Below, one piece after another: positions 33,918 to 44,847 of a stretch of 64,000 nucleotides of DNA (positions within the stretch are counted from its first letter, which is position 1; every line of letters starts with the position of its first letter). Location of the stretch: positions 5,934,001 through 5,998,000 of the forward strand of contig BSBM01000592.1 of the NCBI GenBank assembly GCA_027924585.1, written 5' to 3'. Source of the DNA: Larix kaempferi (taxonomy: Eukaryota; Streptophyta; Pinopsida; Pinales; Pinaceae). A model generated the notes under the pieces. That model made no database searches. It was not told where the DNA came from and saw nothing but the letters and a program-made list of their open reading frames with translations. The position numbers and the translations under genes are program-made.

Positions 33918-35352
33918 ATGGCTTCCACTTCCGGTAATTTGCAAACTCCAATATTTTCAGGTAAAAATTATGAATATTGGTCTCTAACTATGAAATCTTT
34001 GTTCAGAGGTCAAGATGTATGGGAAATATTCCAAAATGGCTATGTTGAACCAGCAGATCTGACAACATAGAACATTCTCACACAAGCTGAGAAGGATGTC
34101 TTGAGGGAACAGAGGAAGATGGAAATGCATTATTCTAGATACATCAAACAACACATGAATCCATACTCCCAAGAGGACCAGCAGCAACGACAGCTAAGGA
34201 AGCATGGGATACACTGGAAACTTTCTATCAAGGTTTGAACAAGGTAAGGACTGCCAAACTACAACTTCTTAGAAGAGATTTTGAATCTCTGACAATGAAA
34301 GATACAGAGTCAGTAGAATCTTTTTATACTTGAGTTATTGGTCTGATAAATCAAATAAAGTCTCATGGAGAAAATCTAAGTGACCAAAGAGTTGTTGAAA
34401 AAATTCTTAGAAGTCTTCCTAAAAAATTTGAATCTTTAATTGTGACCCTGGAGAAAAACAAAGATCTGTCCCAATTTACTGTTGATGAGTTGCAAGCCTC
34501 ACTCCTCAATCATGAACATAGAATCAGCAGATCAAATACATCATTAGAAGGTGCATTTATAGCACAATCATCCATAAGTCATGGAATAGGCAGGGGAAGA
34601 TCAAACTCTAGAGTCAGAGGAAGGAGTTCTTTCAGAGGAATTCGTAGCAGCAGCCCTACATATGTCGTTGGTAGAAGTCAGAATCAAATCCCCAGTCAAC
34701 CAAATGGACAAAGGTATGATAAATCAAAAATTCAATGTCATTACTATAAGAGGTTTGGACACTTAGCATATGAATGCAAGAAGAAGAAGTATGACCAAGG
34801 AAAGCAAGTTCAAACACAGTCAAGCAACACCAACACTTCGACCAGCTCAACGTTTTTAGCATGTGCATCTACACTTGAATACAATGTTGTCCAAGAAATT
34901 CCAAGTGACATATGGTATTTAGACTCAGGCTATAGCAATCATATGACTGGTAATTTAAATATATTATCTAGTCTAGATAAATCAGTTCAAATTGATGTCA
35001 CACTAGGAAATAATATTCAAGTCATTGTTTTGGGTAAAGGTACTATTGACATTCTAACCAAACAGGGGGAGCAGAAAACTATGCCTGATATTTATTATGT
35101 TCAAGGTTTGAAGCATAATTTGATGAGCATTGGACAATTGTTAGAAAAAGGTTACAAGTTTATATGACAGGTAAGCATTGTCTGATTAAGGACATATATC
35201 CAAGCAATCACTTAATAGCCAAAGTGCAGAAGGCAAGCAATCACTTGTTTCCCTTGAGAATAAGACCAGACATAAAAGGAAAAACAACTCAAGTTGTTCA
35301 TGGAAGTCAAAATGGAAACTCAGGAGTTGCATTCAAGGCAGAAAGTAAATAA
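33918..35352 (+). pseudogene. Copia Gag and protease start
   Basis: Start at 33918 (MASTSGNLQTPIFSGKNYEY, the usual copia Gag start). Stop at 34068-34070, a frameshift near 34.17 kb and a TGA near 34.33 kb. The open part from 34442 holds the RGR-type basic region, a zinc knuckle reading CHYYKRFGHLAYEC (second Cys replaced by Tyr) and the protease site WYLDSGYSNHMTG. The frame stops at 35167. Gag packages the RNA and the protease cuts the polyprotein; both have damaging changes. Confidence 0.85.
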
Positions 35353-35429
35353 GCAGACAATCACTGCGACAAGAAAGAAAAGGACAGCGACAAAGAAATA
35401 CAAGCAAGGTTTCAATCAGAAATACGAGA

Positions 35430-36726
35430 TGAATCTTGGTTGTGGCACTTTATATTTGGACATCTGAATTTTGGTGGGCTAAAGCTATTGCACATGAAGG
35501 ATATGGTGAAAGGATTTCCATTGATTGAAAAACTAGAGAGAATTTGTGAAGGCTATATTTTTGGAAAACAACACAAAGAAACTTTTCCAGTCGGAAAGTC
35601 ATATAGAGCTCGCATACCACTTGAAATTGTGCATTTTAATATTTGTGGACCAATGCAAACACCATCCATAGGAGGTTGCACTTGCCTTCTCACATTTATT
35701 GATTATTTCACAAGAAAAACCTGGATATATTTTCTAAAACATAAATCTGATGCGTTTGGATGTTTTCAGCAGTTCAAGGCACTTATGGAGAAGCAAAGTG
35801 GTTACATCATCAAGATCTTAAGGGCAGATAGAGGTGGTGAGTATGTTTCAAATTATTTCTTAAACTTTTGTAAAAATCATGGCATACACAGGCAATTCAC
35901 TGCGAGGTATACACCGCAGCATAATGGTGTCGCAAAGAGGAAGAACATAACCATTATGGAGATGAAGCACAGTATGCTGCTGGCCATTCATTTGTCAAAT
36001 GAATACTAGGATGAGGCAGTGGCAACTGCATTATACATCATGAATCGATGTCCAATGAAGAGTGTGAAGAACAAAGTTTCACAAGAAGCCTGGACAGGTA
36101 TGAAACATAATGTTTCGCATTTAAAAGTTTTTGGTTGTGTCACATACGCACATGTTCCAGATAAGCTGAAAAGGAAATTAGACAATAAAGGATAGAATGT
36201 ATCTTTGTTGGGTATTTTGAAGACACAAAAGCATACAAGTTGTATGACCTTGTCGCAAGAAAAGTTATTATCAGTCGAGATGTTTAGTTTGTAGAAAATG
36301 AAGCATGGGATGGAACTCTAGAGAAGAATGTTAAAATCATGTCACATGTCAAACATGATGACATGGCAGAGGATGTGGTTGAAACTCGGCATGTGAGCCA
36401 TAATGTCGCAGCTCTGTCTACTCCCAAGACAGCACAACATGTTTCAGCACAAGGAAATTCGACACAAGTCACAATTCAAGCTACTCCGACAAGCACACCA
36501 AAAGCGCAGCAAACTCCGTCAAGTAGTTCGTGGAGTTCGACATCAACAACTCCGACAAAGACAAGAAGTCTGCGTGAGATATATGAGACTAGTACACCCA
36601 ATTCATTCTCAGTCTTTGCATTATTTTCTCAAATTAACAATCCGCTAACATTTGAAGAAGATGTCGAAGATAAAGTTTGGGCACAAGCCATGGATGAATA
36701 AATAGAATGCATTGAGAAGAATCAAA
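35430..36726 (+). pseudogene. Copia integrase and linker
   Basis: The zinc segment (LWHFIFGHLN...CEGYIFGKQH, one Cys changed) leads into the core: IVHFNICGP (first catalytic Asp now Asn), RADRGGEYVS (Asp) and NGVAKRKNITI (catalytic Glu now Lys, usually AERKN). A TAG at 36007-36009 ends the frame; the remaining core (ALYIMNRCPMKSV, FGCVTYAHVPDKL) follows with further stops. Two of three catalytic residues are lost. Confidence 0.85.
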
Positions 36727-36727
36727 C

Positions 36728-38167
36728 ATGGAATTAGTCGATGTTCCTATCGACAAGGATGTGATAAGTGTCAAATGGATTTATAAGACCAAGCAAGATG
36801 CTGATGGAAATGTGCAGAATCACAAGGCAATATTGGTAGCAAGAGGGTTCACACAGCAACCTGGCATAGACTTCAATGAAACTTTTGCACTCGTGGCACG
36901 AATGGACACTATAAGAACAGTTCTAGCCATCGCAGCACATAAGACATGGCCTGTTTACCAAATGGATGTTAAGTCTGCATTTTTAAATGGTTATTTAGAG
37001 GAGGAAGTATATGTGGAACAACCACAAGGTTACGAATTCTCAGGACAAGGACACAAAGTATACAGGCTGAAAAAAGCACTCTATGGTTTGAAGCAAGCTC
37101 CTAGATCTTGGTGCAGTCGCATTGACTCTTACCTCATTCTGAATGGATTTCATAGAAGTGCATGTGAACCAATGTTGTACACAAAAATCAACAAGCAAGG
37201 TAATAAGCTAATCGTCTTCCTGTATGTAGATGATTTAATATTTACTGATGATTTTAACATAGAGGATTTTAGATCAGTCATGGAAAGTGAATTTGAAATG
37301 ACTAATTTTGGGCTTATGAAGTATTTTCTGGGCATTGAAGTCCAACAGACTATAAATGGCATATTTATATCTCAGTCGAAGTATGCAAGTGAAGTCTTGA
37401 ACAAATTTAAGATGTTAAACTGCAAGACAGCCCCAACACCAGTAATAACAGCTTTGAAATTGAGCAAGGATGCTGATGGATCCAATGTAAATCCTATGTT
37501 GTTCAAAAGGCTTGTTGGCAGCCTTATGTATCTTACTGCGACAAGGCTATACATCATGTATGGAGTCAGTTTAATCTCAAGATTTATGGATTCACCAAAA
37601 GAATCTCATTGGCAAGCAGGTAAAAGAATTATGAGGTATGTAAGTGCAACAAAAGATTTTGGTATTATGTACTCAACCTCAGAAAATTTTAAACTCACTG
37701 GATACACTGACAACAACAATGGAGGCATCATAGATGACAGAAAAAGCCCATATGGGAATACATTTCATTTAGGAACAGGTGTTGTATCATGGGATTCAAA
37801 GAAACAACCCATAGTAACTCTTTCTTCAAAAGAAGCAGAGTATGTCGCAACTACAAGTGTTGCATGTCAATCCATTTGGATGCGGAGGATGTTAAGTGAT
37901 CTGTCGCAGAACCAACAAGATCCCACAACCATATAGTGCGACAACAATTCAGCTATTGCACTGTCAAAGAACCATGTGTTCCACAAGAGAACCAAGCACA
38001 ATGACACAAGGTATCATTTTATCAGAGAATTGATAAATAACAAAGAAATATGTTTAGAATTTTGCAGGTCTGAAGATCAGGTAGCAGACATTTTTACAAA
38101 ACCATTGGCAAGGGATGCATTTCAATATCTGCAAAGTTGTTTAGGAGTTATAAGTTCTACACAATGA
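36728..38167 (+). pseudogene. Copia reverse transcriptase and RNase H
   Basis: 402-codon frame to 37936: [41 protein letters not shown], active site YVDDLIF, SLMYLTATRLYIM, RNase H LTGYTDNNNGG (the usual SD is TD) and SSKEAEYVA (Glu). A TAG ends the frame just before CDNNSAIALSKN (Asp); the last part (37976-38167) ends ADIFTKPLARDAFQYL. It is nearly intact apart from the single stop and a one-base loss near 36.73 kb. Confidence 0.9.
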
Positions 38168-38256
38168 ACTTCATCATGCACGAAGCATGTTTTAGCTCTG
38201 AAACATTTTGTAAAATTTAATTTTGTAATCCCCATCTGCTCATAATTAAGGGGGAG

Positions 38257-39278
38257 TGTTGGAAAAATGAATTACGAACTGATGGATTTCAAATCCCAGC
38301 CTGACTCGGTCAGAGTCCATAGAAGCGCAAAGATGTCAGACAAACTGTCAGAAGGCTTCATGCACACTTCCTTGTATTTATTATTTAGTCGTGGTTGTAT
38401 TCTGCAAGTAAAAATTCTTAGGTAGAAAGTAATTACAGTCTTTAATGTAACTCAGTAGCTTCCAAGTGAAGCGATACCAAGCCTGTGTATATGTAGGAGA
38501 AGATAGTTAAAAAACAGAGAGAGTGTGTGAAGAAAAACGAGAGAAAGAGAGAAAAGAGAAGAATAAAAGGTTCGTGATATGTTTGTGAGCTCAAACTCAT
38601 AGTTGCAAAATGTATTAAGAGCCCAAGCTCTGTAAAAGGTGAAAGATCGAAGTAAATTCCATCTCTGTGTAATGCGACGAAGTTGCCCTGTTTTAATGTG
38701 ATAATATATAAGTTTATAGTTTTATGTATTCATTCTCAAGAATGTTGAATATTGCATGTCGCACATCTTCTCCAGATTTACTTGTGTGAATGTTGTTTAC
38801 ATTTACCGTTTGTAAAAGAAATCAAGATTTCCCAAATATTTCACCGTGGTAAAAGTTATGTTTTAACGCGGAATAACTTCGACGTAAGTGTCATTTAATG
38901 TGTTGGTTCTTATGTCTTAGCAAGAGATATTTTAATATAAATCTTGTTTAAGAGTGGGATCGTCGAAGTTGAATCCCGCCGAAGTAAAAAGTTCCGAGAA
39001 GTAAAAGGTCGACAAAGTTAAGAGGTCTGCGAAGTAAAAAGTTTCGCGTCGAAAAAGTTAAGAGGTCCGCAAAGTAAAGTGCTCTACGAAGTAAAGAGTC
39101 CGCGAAGTAAATGCTCATCGAAGTGAATATTACTTGTTGAAGTAAATGCTTGTCGAAGTGAAGTCCTTGGCAAAGTAAAAGTTGGGGTTTCCTATTTTAT
39201 GTCCATTGAAGTCTAAAGCAAATATATATATACTGCGTGGTTAATTCTTCTTGTCTACGGAATGTACTTTTCCCTTGA
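38257..39278 (+). repeat. 3' LTR of the 33-39 kb copia element
   Basis: Preceded by the purine tract. Carries an array of about 13 degenerate CGAAGTAAA units at about 38966-39180. Followed directly by ATGGA. Confidence 0.9.
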
Positions 39279-39283
39279 ATGGA

Positions 39284-39750
39284 TCATGTACTATTGTGCC
39301 AGACGTTGTTTAATTGTATAAACATGCTTTGGAGAATTACAAACCCACCAAGAAAGGGGTTTGTAATTATCAAGTGCAACGAGGATAATTTTGGACAGGA
39401 AGCAGCATGATGGCGACGACGATGATCTGTTGTTTGACGCCATAGAATCTGGCTACTCTGTTATGATCCAAGGAATTGGAATTGACATGTCCATGTCCAC
39501 CGACCTCTACTACCAAAGTGGCACTGACAATTGGACTGTTGATTACTCTTGTTGCACCAAGGATGATGATGAGGAACGTATTATTGCTTGTGATATGTGT
39601 GAGGTTTGGCAATAGTACACCATATGCGGTGGAGTTTCAGACATGGATCCCATTCCCCAGCTTTTCCTCTGTGACCACTGCGGAGTCGGTTTGTTCCAAG
39701 CCATGGGTAAAGGACCAACGGATATGATCGAGAGACGACCTTTCATATGA
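39284..39750 (+). pseudogene. PHD-finger gene fragment (MMD1-like), part right of the copia insertion
   Basis: After the duplication the plus strand gives LYKHALENYKP and, in another frame, LDRKQHDGDDDDLLFDAIESG and NWTVDYSCCTKDDDEERIIACDMCEVWQ, then a stop and CGGVSDMDPIPQLFLCDHCGVGLFQ, ending at TGA 39748. This is a C4HC3 PHD finger of the type that reads modified histone tails. The first zinc-binding Cys of the usual CSCG is Tyr, and a TAG lies where the conserved His region follows WQ. The acidic linker before the finger is kept. Decayed copy or fragment; the exact family member is uncertain. Confidence 0.75.
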
Positions 39751-41430
39751 GTGAGTCACCAATTCACTAGTCGAGTTGATTAGATTAATGATAGGGGAAA
39801 CTCCTCATAGGAACCCGTTACAGACAATGAATTTTTTTCAAGAGGAACCGTATCATTTAGAAAAGGACAAGTATACGAGACAACCAAAACGCCCTGCAAC
39901 TGCTGGAATTCGGTAGATAAAAAATTGTTGAACCTACAATTTGATTGTTCAAATCGTAATTTTAGTGATTATGTACATCAAGAATTGTTAAACTTGAAAT
40001 TACAGTTTTCATTGTTCAAAACTCAATTTTAGTTATTTAGGTAATTTCAAAATACTACATTTAGTCTAGATTTAGTTAAAAATGTACCCTAACTCTTTAC
40101 TATCTCTAAATATAAATATCAAAATCAAAAATTAAATACAAAATTGAAAAATATTCTATATAATAATAATTAGACTACATAATTACATTTTAACTCTTCT
40201 TATTATAGATTTATTACACCTTATAAAGTTGTTTTACATATCACTTTATAAAGTTGACATAGGCTTTTGACTTGAAAATGGTAAGTGGTGAGCCAATCCT
40301 GTGATTAATAACATAAACTAATTTAAAAATTTGACTATGTCACTCAAGTGATATGACTCATAATGAAGATAATAATAGTCACTTGAACGGATTATATTAC
40401 AACTCTCCTTAATATAAATTTATTACATCACGTTATAAAGTCGACGTAAACTTCATTTCTTAAGGAATGGTAAGTTAGAATTACTTTAATTTATCACTTG
40501 TTTCAACAATAACTAAGAACATGTAATCATATTCTTAGTAACATATAAACAAATTCAAGGCGAATGTCTATGTCATTCAAGTGACATAAATCGTTATTTA
40601 TATGGACATGTTAGTGAAGTGATATCTATAACTTAGATATATAAGGGCAAATTGATATTCTTATTTTAAATATATAGTTAAGTGATATTCATAATTTAGG
40701 TATATAAAAACAAATTGATATCCATATCTTAAATATATAAAAGCAAAGATCTAATTAATTGAATGTACGTGATAAAGCAATTTTCATACACATAACAACC
40801 ATTGTTGTGATAAAGTGTTCAAAATGAATACTAAGTAAAAACAAATTGATATTCATATCTTAAATATATAAAGGCAAAGATATAATTAATTGAATGTACG
40901 TGAATCTAATACTAGCACAACATATAATCTATAAGCAATTTTCATACAAGTAGTAACCATTGTTGTGATAAAGTGTTCAAAATGAATCCTAAGTAAACTA
41001 TCACAGGGTTGGTCTACTCTTTCTATCTATTGCAAATTCAAATGACCAACTCATATATATTATTATTGCTAAGCTTGGCATTGTTGGCTTTATTTTAATA
41101 TATATTTTTTATTTTAACAAATAAATTATTATGAGTTAAGGGGATTTTAACAAATGTTTCCTTTTGAAGTTTTATATGATTCTTTGATTAGAAAATAAGA
41201 TAATTTATTGCATTTTGGAAACATTTCAAGTACATGTAACAAAGTCTTAGTGGTGCAATAAAAAGATAAAGCCAAGAATTCAAAGAATAAATACCTTCAT
41301 AACAACAAGCAAAACAAGGATCCCAAATTCTCTCAATGTATCCTACCAACTAGAATTCTTGATAATATTACCAGGCTGTACAAATTTGACAGCTTTGGGC
41401 CATTGTCATTCTCATCAATTTTTATGCTCA
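39751..41430. other. AT-rich non-coding stretch with a tandem duplication
   Basis: No gene. A unit starting AAACAAATTGATATYCATATC occurs at about 40708 and 40838; the second copy carries about 30 extra bases (CTAATACTAGCACAACATAT) and the pair ends near 40996. Confidence 0.6.
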
Positions 41431-41434
41431 TAGT

Positions 41435-44010
41435 GATGACTTGAGCAAACTTCAACATGAGCAACTTGGTCATCTAAAATATTGTTCATTGCAGCAGCTA
41501 TGTACTTGTAATATGGTGATTGATCTTCTTGTTTCTTGTAGATATTGTATTTGTCTCGGGTGCATTATTGTCAAACATCATCGAGATAGTTTTGACAAAT
41601 GTACCTCTTAGCACTTATCAAACCCCTTGCTACTTTTTCATAGTGATTTGTGGGGTATATTTCCTTTTGCTTCTTTCTCTAGGTTCAAGTACTTCTTAAC
41701 TTTTATTGATGACTTCTCTAGACACAATTGGGTTTATTTCTTAAAACTTGAGAACAAAGTTTTTAACATGTTTTTGGCCTACAAGGCCCCCATAGAAAAA
41801 CAATATTGACATCAACTATTCAAATTAAGAACATATAAGGGAACCAAATGTGTTAACAACAAATTTATAACTTACTACACTACACAAGGTATTCAAATGC
41901 AAAAAATTGTTCCATTCACACCTTAGTAAAATGGTGTTGTTGAGACAAGCAATCTAACATTAAAGAAAATAGCAAATTGTATGATCCAATCTAAGGGATT
42001 GAGTCCTCATTTTTTGGTGGAAGCCATCAATTGTGCCAATTACATAGTTAACCACAAAGGATTTAAAAGATATAAACTAGAAGAAGAGTTGACTAAAATT
42101 AAACTAGATGTAGTCCAATTTTGTGTGTTTGGTAGTGAAACGTGGGCTCACATTCCTAATGAGAAAAGGAAAGCATTATAGCCTAAGAGCGAGAAGTGCA
42201 TCTTTGTTGGATATTTTGAAGATGTAAAAGGTTACAAACTTCTTTAACCCTCTATTACAAACATTGTTGATATATCGGCAACATCGTGATATATCTTGAT
42301 GTTAGCCCCATAGCCTTTATCTGCTCAATTGCTACATTTCAAAAAAAAATTGCAATGCCCAATTGTTTTAAGATGTTTGAGAGTGGTTCCAACCTCATTG
42401 GACTTCATATGCAAAAATTTTGAGGTTTATGATCCAGATACATTTGTAGAAGCTTCAGGCCATCTAGATTGGGACGTAGCAATGAATGAAGAATATTATT
42501 CCTTAATGGAAAACGATACTAAGGAACTTGTACTTCTTCTAAAAGGAAGAAAATTTTCTAGTTATAAATGGGTGTATATAACTAAGTGTGTATCATATGG
42601 AAGTGATGAAAGACTTTGTTAGTTGCCAAAGGATTTTCTAATAATGAATCATTTTCCCTCACAGCCAAAATGAATTCCATCCACCTTGTTTTAACCCTTA
42701 CCTCTTGACATAAATGGGAGGTCCATCAAATGGTTACCTTCTTGTATGGGGATTTGCATAAAGAAAATTACATGGAATGACCTCCCAACTATGTTCAATG
42801 TGACTCCAACCTTGTTTGTTGCCTTAAGGATAATCACTATGGTATTAAGCAAGCTCCTCGAGCTTGGTACATGCTAAAATGGATACATTTCTTCTTGACA
42901 CCAATTTTTCTAGATGTTATTCTAACCCCAATGTATATACCAAGAAAGTAGGTAATACTTGTTATTTATGTTGATGGCTCTATTCGGGCAGGTGATACTT
43001 ATATCAACCCCTACTACCACCCACCCCTTCAGATTGGTATAACTAGGATCTAACCTTACCCTTGTCGTAATCATTGTTGTAGCAGCTACAGGCAAGAAAT
43101 AGCTTCCCCCCTTACTAAATAGCAAACTCTAGCCTAAAATGGATACATTTCTTCTTGACACTGATTTTTCTAGATGTTATTCTAACCCCAATGTATATAC
43201 CACGAAAGTAGGTAATACTTGTTTTATGTTGATGTCCTTATTCTCACTAGTAGTGACCCCAAAATTTTAACCAATGTGAATCCAAGGACTTCTGCATTGT
43301 TTTCTTGACCTCCAAGTCTTCCAAACCAAGGAATGAATTTTCCTTTCTCAATCTAAGTATGCATGTGACCATCTTCATCGCTTTCACATTGAATATTGTA
43401 AACCAACACCATCTCCCTTCCAGTATGGAGTCAGACTTGCTCCCACTTGTACTACACCCAAAGTACATGCCACTTTGCACCATCAATTAGCTAGAAACCT
43501 TGTGAAATTAACTCATACCTATCTTGATATCTCCTTTGATATTGATCTTGTTTATATGCAAACACCACATGAAAGCCATTGGAAAGCAATAAAGGGATAT
43601 TGTTGCATATCCAAGGTAGAGTTTAGATTGGGACCCTGATAATCAAAAGTCTATTGCAAGTTATGTTATCAATCTTATCTTCGCACCTACCACTTGGGAT
43701 TGTAAGAAGAAACAAGCTCTTGTTATTTCTTATGTAGAAGCAGAGTATCAATATGCAATTAATGCAAGCCTGAAATCAAAGTGTCATCAAGCTTGCCAAA
43801 GACCCAATTCAACTTCAGCACAACAAACACATTACACATGCACTTCATTAAAAAGCTTATTTAGGATCGCATTATCAAAGTGCTCTTTTGCCCTAAAAAT
43901 GATCAAATTGAAAACATTTTCACAAAGTCTCTTACAAAAGAAATGTTTTCCAAACTTTGATCTATGTTCGGAGTTCAGGAAGTTGTCATTAATGGGTAAT
44001 AAGCTTTAAT
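41435..44010 (+). pseudogene. Degraded copia pol (integrase, RT, RNase H)
   Basis: In order: pre-integrase HEQLGHLKYCSLQQL and CIIVKHHRE (41.44-41.6 kb); integrase LLFHSDLWG (catalytic Asp kept) and FIDDFSRHNWVYFL (41.63-41.8 kb); a decayed Glu region (41.94 kb); EKRKAL and KCIFVGYFEDVKGYKL (42.15-42.25 kb); RT pieces W..AMNEEYYSLMEND, GIKQAPRAWYM (42.85 kb); RNase H YVEAEYQYAINAS (43.73 kb) and NIFTKSLTKEMFSKL (43.92-43.96 kb). Many stops. A block of RT (42873-42970) is repeated at 43134-43230. LTR edges were not fixed. Confidence 0.75.
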
Positions 44011-44313
44011 GCCTCCCTCCTCCTAATGCATCACCTTTGTAAATCCTTCATTCTTATCACAAGTTGTTCTTAAAGAGGTGTTATTAGACACTTGGGAGTC
44101 AGTTAAAATCAACTTTATCTAATATGTCTTTAGGTAAAGTGTTTCTTTAATATGCATTTGTACTTATGTAATATAATGCTCAATATGTTCTAGACATAAA
44201 GTGATATGACAGTTCATCTTCTCCTTGATACTAATAGCTATATTGATTCATGGCTTAGCACCCAATTGCTCTCTCTAGCATAGAGGATCATTTGTTGATG
44301 ATTAATTGTAACT

Positions 44314-44847
44314 AGCATAGATCCATCTTAAACCCGTATCTATCATGCACCAAGAGGGATCCAACTTCATGAGGTGTTTTTCTTTTTTTTAAATTTAAAC
44401 TCAAGAAATTTGATCTCTCTTGATTGATATATCTGGGTTTAAGTTTTAAGTTTTCATTTTATAAACGAACATTTATTAATGGTCGACATAATATATCCTC
44501 ATACTATTACTTTTTACATTTTATTACTTTCGACAAACATTACATGTTACATCTGTTACAAGATCTCCCTCATACTATTACTTTTTACATTTTATTACTT
44601 TTGACAAACGTTACATGTTACATCAGTTACAATATCTCCCTCATACTATTACTTTTTACATTTTCTTACTTTCAACAAACGTTACAAGTTACCTCCGTTA
44701 CAAGATCTCCCTCATACTATTACTTTTTACATTTTATTATGTTCGACAAACGTTACATGTTACATCCGTTACAAGATCTCCCTCATACTATTACTTTTTA
44801 CATTTTATTATGTCCGACAAACGTTATATGTGACATCCGTTACAAGA
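44314..44847 (-). repeat. LTR-like segment with five 71-bp tandem units
   Basis: About 170 bp from AGCATAGATCC on match 50802-50975. On the minus strand the LTR would start just left of TCTCCCCCATAC (a polypurine tract complement at 44848), so this is the 3' LTR of a minus-strand element extending to the right. Units begin CATACTATTA at 44500, 44571, 44642, 44713 and 44784, each 71 bp, each ending in its own TCTCCCT, i.e. a repeated tract/LTR-edge. Confidence 0.65.

Larger units (their letters stand above)
32959..39278 (+). mobile_element. Ty1/copia retrotransposon inserted in the PHD-finger pseudogene
   Basis: 6320 bp between ATGGA duplications (32954-32958, 39279-39283). LTRs: 32959-33843 (885 bp) and 38257-39278 (1022 bp). 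Primer site TGGTATCAGAGC at 33846-33857; polypurine tract AAGGGGGAG before 38257. The LTRs end ...CCCTTGA rather than CA. All copia domains are present in the usual order but interrupted by stops and frameshifts. Confidence 0.93.

Noticed and set aside
34656-34868. Antisense frame in the 33-39 kb copia
   Set aside because: Mirror of the Gag/zinc-knuckle coding strand.
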